Shown piece by piece: positions 57,201 to 64,000 of a stretch of DNA of 64,000 nt; within the stretch, counting starts at the first letter, position 1, and each line of letters opens with the position of its first letter. Under the pieces are notes generated by a model that saw only the letters and a list, made by a program, of their open reading frames with translations, was not told where the DNA came from and did no database searches. Where the stretch lies: positions 1 through 64,000 of the forward strand of contig JAULBX010007773.1 in the NCBI GenBank assembly GCA_032358255.1, given 5' to 3'. The translations under genes and the position numbers were made by a program. The DNA is from Heterotrichella gracilis. Its lineage: Eukaryota; Sar; Xanthophyceae; Tribonematales; Xanthonemataceae.

Positions 57201-57496
57201 CCTGCGGGTCGAAGCGCCAGGACCGACCTGCTTGGCGCCGCATGTTGCAACGCTGGCTGCTGATCTGGCTGTATGGCTGGCATGAATGCCAGCACCTTCC
57301 TCCTGACTTCCGCTCCCTGGGCCATGTGCAGGACAACTCGGGCGACTTCCGAGGGTACCTAGCTAAGGGTTTGCTCCTCAAGAACCAGGGGCGTAAGGGC
57401 GATGCTGAGCGCATGTTCCTTCAGGCCAGGTTCTACGCGCCAAAGGAGATTCGGCCAACGGTGGACCGGCTGACCGCCCCTGAGAGCAAGTTTTAG
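54272..57496 (+). CDS. Plastid TPR membrane protein resembling the plant 'chloroplast lumen common family', 8 exons
   Basis: Exons: 54272-54448, 54645-54817, 55028-55127, 55322-55471, 55749-55853, 56146-56493, 56717-56890, 57332-57496; 463 aa. A transit-peptide-like N-terminus (Arg/Ser-rich, about 45 residues) leads into a Lys- and Gln-rich linker, then one transmembrane segment near residue 200 (IGLTIGTFLLIGVFLIAGV). The C-terminal half is helical TPR-like: LTPDQKERLKAQ, ETAAAIYSTLGDFPKANSLL, PDVWRLLGEVCSAQGEAGGA, VELKLLLGRVFSQW, and DFRGYLAKGLLLKNQGRKGD with DAERMFLQARFYAP at the end. This order matches plant proteins annotated as chloroplast lumen common family. Function is unknown, but TPRs imply a scaffold or assembly role at the thylakoid. 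The exon 2 acceptor at 54645 is four bases downstream of a CAG that would break phase. Introns 5 and 7 carry copies of exon 6 and exon 7 edges. Confidence 0.83.
55970..56095 (+). repeat. Copy of the exon 6 acceptor and exon start (TPR gene)
   Basis: The acceptor region and first ~60 nt of exon 6 (56115-56215) are duplicated about 135-140 bp upstream. CCACAGCTGCGACTCACCCC and, further on, a GCGCAGGCAGCAGTCTACGAAGCCAAGCTG-like run match the genuine exon. The copy has internal substitutions and is followed by CCCAAACCCTACC. Confidence 0.8.
56970..57160 (+). repeat. Successive copies of the exon 7 3' end plus donor (TPR gene)
   Basis: The exon 7 end (GTGTACGATGGGATCATACAG|GTAGGG, 56870-56896) recurs at 56975-57062 as a long copy with an in-frame TGA and ending CAG|GTGGGG, and as short relics at about 57080-57110 and 57129-57160. 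All are joined by TGTAGGG/TTTAGGG tracts. Confidence 0.85.
57233..57290 (+). repeat. 60-bp intronic dispersed repeat, copy 7
   Basis: Sense copy in TPR intron 7, GGCGCCGCATGTTGCAACG then CTGGCTGCTGATCTGG and CTGTATGGCTGG, about 40 nt upstream of the exon 8 acceptor. Confidence 0.8.
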
Positions 57497-58341
57497 AAAA
57501 AAAATATGAGTATCCACTTACTGAAGCTGTGTGCCATTGCCAAGTGCGAGAGTGTGTGGTGCGGAAGCAGCAGTGTGGGGGAGCGCTTGCCTTGGTGGTG
57601 AGTGGTGGGTCCCTCGCGCGTCCCTACCATCCACAAGGCATGTTCACTTGTGTTGAGACATTGCCTGCTCATCCTGGCATATTCTGGGCGATTGCGGGTG
57701 GTGGGAAGCAGGATGGCAATGTGATGTTGGCATGGGGTGTGCGGCTGGTTGCTATGTGGCATTAGGCATGCTGTTGCGGTGGAGTGGGACAGTTTTTACC
57801 AGTGATCTTGCACGTGTCACAACAGCAAAGCCCATTGTTGCTGTTACAGGCCCTGTATGGCCAGAGTGGTTCCGTTGCCGTTCACATGCATGCCACGGGA
57901 CTCCCTGTAGTACGAGAATGCCGTGATGGGGAACGCCTTGGTCACAATTGAGGATGCAGAAGAGTTGGGCAAGTTTGAAGTATCCAACTGCTTTGTCAAC
58001 AAAGTGGAATTTTCATTGAAAATCTTCTGGTTTCCAACAACCCAAAAACCCTAGCCGGGTATTTTTTCGCCTTGATGTGGCATGCACTTTTTGCCTGGCG
58101 CAGAAAGTCTCAAGGATGTGTTAAAGGCTCCCAAAGTCCTGCAATTTCAGGAGCGGAAACCGTGCACAGCTGTTGACACGCCTTGTTTGAGGCGTTCTAT
58201 GACCCTGCTCGTGAGTGGCAGTTGCATGCATCGACTGACCTCTCGCCGACAGTGACGGCATCCGAAACTCCCCATCTGCCGCCCACCTTTCCGTGGCGAC
58301 TGCAAGCCTCTACTTTCTGGTGTCAAGCAGCTGTGCCCGCC
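57497..58341. other. Intergenic region upstream of the PPP phosphatase
   Basis: About 0.85 kb between tandem genes. An open frame continues upstream of the phosphatase ATG but has no in-frame ATG, so I treat it as 5' UTR. No other gene is seen. Confidence 0.5.
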
Positions 58342-61167
58342 ATGTTGAAGGGCTTGTTTAAGCGCACCTTCACACAGACCCAGCTGGATGGCATAATTCA
58401 AAAGCTGCTCAGCCTACAGCTTGGCGCCACCGATGAACCCCCATTCTGCCTGGCACCCAGAGACACGAAGGCAATTTCTACAGCTGCAGCGTGAGTTGGG
58501 TTTGGTGGTGCCTCCTTAGGGTGGTTTGCCTTCTGCCTGCGTCTGCATCGTTCGTGGAATGCCGGAACATCGCTGGCGGAATATCAAGCCACCATAAAAA
58601 AATTGTGACACTGCCGTGTATTTCCCGCAAGGATGCCACTAATATAGGCTGCCCTGTGGTTATAACCCCGTGGAGGACTGTAAACCTCTTCCAGCACTAA
58701 CGATTGCGTGGTTTTTTCCTTAGACGTCGTACCACCATGGGTAGCTAGGGTTAGCACCTGTTGGCGTGGGTGCCACGGTACCGACTGGCAGCAGACATGT
58801 TTGACAAGGCTGCATAGAGGGTCTTTGCCACTTGAAGACCACATATGCATCGTCTTTGACACAGTTGATGGCTATGTACAGCACAGACTGTGTGACCTGG
58901 GCGGTGTTGCTTAGCTGACTATACTGTGCTGCTTTTTCCTTTCCCCTGACCAGGCAGTGGGTGCCACCTCTGGCTACTAGCACTCTCCTGCCAGGGAGAC
59001 TAACTAGCTTGGGACTCTCCTGACCCTGGATGTGTTTTGTTCCTGCAGTGAGCTGTTCATGTTAGACCCCCCACTGCTGCGCCTGACCTCCGCCATCACC
59101 ATCGTGGGCGACATCCACGGCCAGTTCCGAGACCTGCTGAGGATATTCAACGAGTGCGGGGTGCCGCCAAAGACCAAGTACCTGTTCCTTGGGGACTATG
59201 TCGACAGGTGCGCACATGAAGTTCTGGTGCATGGTGCCACTGGCGGCTGGGGTCTTTCCTGCGTGGAGCAACTTTTAAACTGGGATGGACTGGGTTGCAC
59301 AGAGGGTGCTGGAGGCTTCCCTCTATGTTACGTGCCTCCTTTGGGAGTTATTGCTGGTCCAATGCGGTCCAGCAGCTCAGCCAGTTGAACGGTCATCCGT
59401 GCACACGCATGTGCACCACTAGCAATGCTCATCACCATATGTGAACACCAGGCACGTGCGCCACTGGCAACGCTCATTACCACCTGTGGACCGGGCAGGG
59501 GTCGCCATGGGCTGGAGGTCATCAGCCTGCTGTCGGTCCTCAAGCTGCGCTACCCGGAGCACATCTACATGCTGCGGGGCAACCACGAGGCCACGGCGGT
59601 GACGGCCATGTATGGCTTTATGGCGGAGTGCCAGCAGCGCAGCAACCTCAACACCTGGAAGCACTTCTGCAAGTACGGCCAGCACGCACAAATGATGCAT
59701 GTGCACGCTTGTCGTCCTCACCACCCGCATGCCAATGGGCTTGGTGAAGAATTAGGATAAGGGAGCAGGGTTTAGGGTTTGTGGGAGGGCTGCGGGAGGC
59801 GGGAGGGCCAACCATGGTCCTACAAGCATGTTTGGAAAAAATGGGGCACGAGCAACAGCGCTGGCCCAATGCCCCAAAAAATGCTGGCTTCAAGTCTGAC
59901 GTGGCTGCCACCCATCAAGCAGCCACAGTGTTCCAGACCCAACAATCTAACGGCGCCTTGTTGCCTTCCAGGATGTTTGACTGCCTGCCCATGGCTGCTG
60001 TGGTGGACAACCGCATCTTCTGTGTGCATGGGGGCCTGTCGCCATATCTGGAGAACCTGCGCCAGATTGAGGTCTTGAAGCGGCCCATCGACATCAGCGA
60101 GTTTGGCGGGCTGCTGACCGACTTGACGTGGAGCGACCCACGGGAAAACATGACAGGTGGGTGGGCATGGCACAGCATGCCACGGTGGCATGGCATCCCA
60201 AAGCAGGCGTGGGCAGGAGTGCATTGCACAGGCATTCCCAGGGCGCCAATTCTCCTGAAAGTACTGAAGGTGCACCAAAGGCACTTGCATGCAGTAATAT
60301 GCATGTGATGCCTGAGAACACGGAGTACCGTATTAAACACATAAGAATAGGGACACGTGAGGGAATGACCAGCCTCCGAGGCTGCGACTCTTTCACTCCG
60401 CCTCTTCCCAAAACAACGCCCTTGCCATGAGGCGCCTATAATTTTTTAATTTTTTTATAGTTGTGGCCTGTTTCATACAGATTAAGCAGTGTGTATTTTT
60501 AAAGAACTAGTAAATTCATTTGTCAAGCAAATGTCTTTTCTGTACTCAGGGTTTTGTCCCAACGCGCGTGGTGCGGGCCACTTCTTTGGCCTGAACATGG
60601 TTGAGAAGTTCCTGGACCAGCACGGGCTTGAGATGATGGTTCGGTCGCATGAGTGGCGCATGGACGGTGTGACCATGTACAGCAACAAGCGGGTGGTCAC
60701 AATATTCTCAGCGCCAAACTACCGCCTGTGCCACAACAAAGGTACATGCACAGCTGCACACCGCAAGTCGCTTGGTTGTCCTTTCTTGCCATGTCCTGCA
60801 CATGTCGTGTCCGCATCGTGTCTCCCGTCCAACAGTAGCGCTGCTTCCGAGGATTGGGCAGTGGCGGTGCATATATTGCTTGCTATTGTACCGTTGTGTG
60901 GGCATGTACTGGATGCCATACTGGCACATTGGTACCGCATGCATATATTGCTGGCCACCCACACAGACGTTTCCTTTTGCAGGTGCTGTTCTGAGGGTGG
61001 CAGCCGACACAGGCGAGCTCAACTTCACAGTTTTTGACCCCCTGCCCGACTCTGAGGACATTTGCTCCGGGGTGATGGAGGTCGTGGACGATGGCTATGA
61101 CTCCGACGCAGACCTGGTCAGCCAGTTTGCAGGCACGGCCCCTCCCTTTGCTGCCTCCTCTTTTTAA
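58342..61167 (+). CDS. Divergent PPP-family serine/threonine phosphatase, 6 exons
   Basis: Exons: 58342-58490, 59049-59207, 59499-59672, 59972-60156, 60550-60741, 60983-61167; 347 aa. It has the PPP metallophosphatase core: GDIHGQ (70-75), GDYVDRG (98-104), GNHE (130-133), a VHGGLSP block, [15 protein letters not shown] and SAPNY. The two-metal ligands Asp71, His73, Asp99, Asn131 and two later His are in place, so activity is expected. It differs from PP1, PP2A and PP2B: after SAPNY the usual Cys and acidic/Gly segment is replaced by RLCHNKGAVL, the RSHE block resembles PP5/PP7 rather than PP1/PP2A (R-x-HQ), and the C-terminus is an acidic Asp/Glu/Ser tail. The N-terminus is short, with no EF-hand, Kelch or TPR. 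The start is the first in-frame ATG. Its placement among PPP subfamilies is uncertain. Confidence 0.87.
59404..59494 (+). repeat. Two-copy tandem duplication before exon 3 acceptor (PPP gene)
   Basis: CACGCATGTGCACCACTAGC with AATGCTCATCACCATATGTG (from 59404) is followed by CACGTGCGCCACTGGCAACG with CTCATTACCACCTGTGG (from 59453). The period is about 50 bp and it ends near the CAG acceptor at 59498. Confidence 0.8.
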
Positions 61168-61418
61168 GCCTCTGGAATACTGACAGGAGACTGCACAATG
61201 ATTTATGTATGATGTTAGGCGTTCATTCGTTACTTAGGCGTGCGTAGTTGTTGATGTTTTCTTTCCTCTTTATAATCTATACTTTTACACTTATACATGC
61301 ATGATTAAATTATATATAATAATGAAATAATACATTTTTTTATTTGCTTGGTTTGTATGCAGGGGCTGCCATCTCCCGCGCAAACAGCCTCTCCCGCCCA
61401 GTGGCTGCTCCCGTCACA
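61168..61418. other. Short AT-rich spacer or 3' UTR/intron
   Basis: About 250 bp, strongly AT-rich from 61255 to 61345. It separates the phosphatase stop codon from the next exon-like open frame. An acceptor-like TATGCAG at 61358-61364 suggests that the downstream frame begins with a spliced exon. Confidence 0.5.
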
Positions 61419-62133
61419 ATGGGCGTCGCCGAGGTGGCCAACCAGCCCCCGCCAGAGCTGGATGCGCAGGGCTTCATGAAATACACGGCGCCCGTCCAAC
61501 CCGAGGTGCCTGAGCTGGACTCAGCTGCCACCTCAGCCCTGTACTCAGATGGTGATCTGGATGGGGATGATGAGGATCACCACCTGCGGATCAGCACCAG
61601 GAGCAGTATGGAGGAGGCGGAGGGCATGATGACAAAGTACATGGACTCGTCACAGGTGCGGACCTCGCTTTGCATGCCCTAGCTGTGTTGAAATGGCTGG
61701 TGCAGGGATGGCGCAAGCTGTGCCAGGACAGGATTGGCTGGCGCAAGGCATGCAGGACCCCATAACCTGGATGGACTTTGACGCGCACTGTGTGCAAGGC
61801 TGCCTGCTGATCTGGCTGTATGCCTGGAATGCATGTAACTAACTATATTTCTGGTCACAATAGAGGCTTTTCAACTAACGTGAGTTCATATCACAGGTGG
61901 AGGCTGCCCTGCGGATGGATTCGCTGCTGCTGAGCGACGATTTTGACCGGGCGCTGGGGAGGACAGCCGAGGAGCTGCGGCGGCAGCAGCGGGCCGCTTC
62001 ATATGAATCGCTTGACCAATTGGATGTGGGCGAGGGGGGCCAAGTGCAGCGCAGGAGCAACTGTGATTTGGCAGCCCTGGAGGCGGCGTCTGTGCCTGTG
62101 GCGGAGATTGTGCTGCCTGTGATGTCCCAATAA
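61419..62133 (+). CDS. Acidic protein of unknown function, 2 exons (separate gene or alternative 3' exons of the phosphatase)
   Basis: Two exon-quality open frames join in phase: 61419-61655 and 61897-62133; 157 aa if the ATG at 61419 is used. The frame is open upstream to an acceptor at about 61364, so more exons may precede it. The sequence is acidic and Ser-rich (LYSDGDLDGDDEDHHLRIST), with a predicted helical second part (RALGRTAEELRRQQRAASYE). I recognise no family. It directly follows the phosphatase on the same strand, only 250 bp away. It could be an alternatively spliced C-terminus, but no donor in the phosphatase last exon gives the required phase, so a separate gene with a missed first exon is equally likely. 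The intron holds a 60-bp repeat copy. Confidence 0.5.
61780..61843 (+). repeat. 60-bp intronic dispersed repeat, copy 8
   Basis: Sense copy: GACGCGCACTGTGTGCAAGG, then CTGCCTGCTGATCTGG, CTGTATGCCTGGAATGCATG and TAACTAAC. It is in the intron of the acidic-protein gene, about 55 nt before the acceptor. Confidence 0.8.
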
Positions 62134-63680
62134 TTGTCAACCTGTAGCCAAGGGTAATAGTGCACATGATAGGTCTTTCTTGTTGCAGACATACTACCCT
62201 TGCCTGTAGTCTGATTTCCTGGCTGACTTGGCACGCGGGTAAAATGCGTCAACGCAGACAATGGCGCATGGCTGTATACCGTTTTTGTTGGTGTCGTTCG
62301 AAGTTTCGAGTGAATGCTGCTGATGTGGGCTGTCGGCTAGCTGATGTGTTGTGTTTATGAAGCAGAAGATTGCTGTTTTTTGCTGCCAGGCTGGGTGGAT
62401 GAGTGCCTTGAGCCTTCAAGCTAGGCTTCTCGTTTAGTCTACTGGCAGGCTCCATCTTCAAGTTGCATTTTCGTGTTTTCTTACAATACCTTACGAGTGT
62501 TACCCCACATTGCCTACCAACACCCTCTCACCATTAGGGAATTTCTGAGCTGTTCTCCTTTCTCTTAGTAGTCTTGCAAATGCTTTACCAGAGGATGTTT
62601 TCTTGACCCTCAAAGGTTGACACTGTCCTGACGCCACGATTGGTGCCGCCCTTAGTATATTGACGGCGGGGCTAAGCCTTAGCGAGAATCTCGGATAAGT
62701 TTCTCCTATGCAATCTTTGCCACAGACTGAGTGTGCAATATGGAATATGTTTCGAAAGAATTCTCCCATGTATTGCAGTGCCGCACGGATTGAATATGTT
62801 CATGCATCGGCGGCAACTCTATTAGCTTTACCAGTTGCTGATCAAGGGTACATGCAATCCTTGGGCGGCTGCCGGCAGTGCAATATCCTGCGGGTTGCGC
62901 TCAATTTGAAACTATTATAGCTATTCCTCAGTAAAACGCTCCAGTAACTGGATTGACTCAATTAAAATCCCTGATCCTCAAGATGCAGCAATCAGAGGAT
63001 CAGCAATACGAATACTCGTAATAGTACAACCCACATATAATGCAGCATGCTGGTATTACTCATCAAAAGGCTTGCCGCGTCTTAGACTATCACAAGTCCA
63101 ACGACGTCGAAGTTGTGTAAACAAAATGTCCTAATTCTCACTGGCTACTAGCCTGTGACAGGACCTGGTGTCTTGCCAGGTTGCTATAATACACACGTGT
63201 ACACCTGAACCTTCTTATGAATCGTGAAAGCAGTCTGAGAGCCAACACTGGGGCACTGCGATGAACAATGCATCAAATGAAGATGCAGCAGTGCTTGTCT
63301 TGGAAGGCTACTGGACAAAGTTTGGCACTTGTGTGGCATTTGGCACAGCACCCTCAACAGGCTGACCCAGGAAGTGGCAAAAGGCTTCCCTGCGGCAAAA
63401 CACCTCCCCAGGAACAGCTGGAGGGCTACAAAATTGGCCATTAATGGCTGGAAGCAGTGCTGTGACCTGCACCTGGTTGTTCTGCAGAAGGATGCATCCA
63501 AATCATATCATACCACAACGGTCCTGACGCACTACATGGCCATTGAGATTGAACAAGACTTGGTCAGACTTTCAGGTGCTGTCTACGCTTGAAAAACATG
63601 CGCCCAAGCAACCCATGTCGCCTGGTCCCCCACCTCCTTGCCCTAGAAGCACCCAGCAGCAAGATCACAGCTGCGCACCA
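62134..63680. other. Convergent intergenic region, no gene seen
   Basis: About 1.5 kb between the acidic-protein gene and the edge gene. Open frames are short and without family motifs or exon-like composition. Confidence 0.5.
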
Positions 63681-64000
63681 TCACCAGGCTGACCAGTTCC
63701 TTGGATTGAGCACCTTGGCAACATACTTGCAGGCTGACAGCAGCCAATGCTGTCGCGTTGCTGAGGACGGGCTTTGGAAGTCGAAATAGACCGTGTATTG
63801 CTCGTCCACGATGTTCCCGAGGGGAATCAGGAGGTACTGGCGGTTGCTGGCATTGAACAGCCTGGCTCCCGCTGGATAGCTGGCCACTGGCGCAACCACC
63901 TTGAACGCGGACGCAACTGGTACTTTGGTTGCGTCCTCAATTGGCTGTGCGGTGACTGCCAGCATCACCTCAGCGTTGTCCCCAAGGCTGCCTGGCACAG
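63681..64000 (-). CDS. C-terminal exon of an unrecognised gene, cut by the right edge
   Basis: A minus-strand frame stays open from the window edge to a TGA at 63681 (about 105 codons). It encodes a mix of beta-rich and aromatic stretches (EVMLAVTAQPIED, ARLFNASNRQYLLIPLGN, EQYTVYFDFQSP) and ends RNWSAW. A CAG at about 63992 may be an acceptor, so the visible part is probably the last exon. I do not recognise the family. Length and base composition favour a real exon over chance. Confidence 0.5.
   Translation of the reverse strand, partial: VPGSLGDNAEVMLAVTAQPIEDATKVPVASAFKVVAPVASYPAGARLFNASNRQYLLIPLGNIVDEQYTVYFDFQSPSSATRQHWLLSACKYVAKVLNPRNWSAW

Noticed and set aside
63329-63592. Plus-strand open frame of about 88 codons near the right edge
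   Set aside because: No ATG at the start, no motif, and it probably overlaps the 3' UTR of the minus-strand edge gene.
1-64000. Defence islands, CRISPR arrays, prophage or bacterial-type operons
   Set aside because: None seen; all coding regions are spliced eukaryotic genes apart from the single-exon MAPEG gene.

Overview
The window is nuclear DNA of a green alga. It contains split genes with GT-AG introns (one probable GC-AG), GC-rich exons, products of the green plastid lineage (plastid biotin carboxylase, a PHT4-type anion transporter, a TPR protein resembling a plant chloroplast-lumen family), and short arrays of TTTAGGG/CCCTAAA, the Arabidopsis/Chlorella-type telomere unit. That unit argues against a Chlamydomonas-like volvocalean (TTTTAGGG) and suggests a trebouxiophyte or relative; this is inference. 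I saw no rRNA, tRNA, CRISPR or bacterial operon structure.

I rebuilt exon structures by hand from splice sites and reading phase. Every complete gene model sums to a whole number of codons and ends in a stop. Left to right: acetyl-CoA carboxylase biotin carboxylase (minus, 287-6567); an MFS/PHT4-type anion transporter (minus, 8006-11011); a small membrane-anchored ABM-domain protein (minus, 12437-13216); a SAP-domain protein (plus, 14139-15153); a 33-exon SOS1-type Na+/H+ exchanger with a C-terminal cyclic-nucleotide-binding-like domain (plus, 16073-33584), with an intronless MAPEG/microsomal GST gene nested antisense in intron 23 (27711-28163); a coiled-coil/Kelch/FN3 protein (minus, 34757-38733); an AMSH-type JAMM deubiquitinase (plus, 39668-42457); a LITAF-domain protein (minus, 43950-45369); a VTT/DedA (TVP38/TMEM64) membrane protein (plus, 46241-48550); a metallo-beta-lactamase-fold protein (plus, 50072-52325); a conserved plastid protein (minus, 52570-53810); a plastid TPR protein (plus, 54272-57496); a divergent PPP-family phosphatase (plus, 58342-61167); an acidic protein of unknown function (plus, 61419-62133); and the 3' end of an unrecognised gene at the right edge (minus, 63681-64000).

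The genes are functionally unrelated housekeeping, membrane and signalling genes, arranged as ordinary tandem, divergent and convergent neighbours. There is no gene cluster. The unusual biology lies in the introns. In at least five genes the edge of an exon, together with its splice site, is duplicated one to several times into the adjoining intron, often beside telomere-like TTTAGGG/CCCTAAA tracts. Some copies keep intact splice sites and reading frame; the 42-nt copy at 47067-47108 could be an in-frame cassette exon. A separate ~60-bp dispersed repeat occurs at least eight times, always inside introns. One ~370-bp MITE-like element, a perfect 26-bp palindrome and several tandem duplications complete the repeat content.
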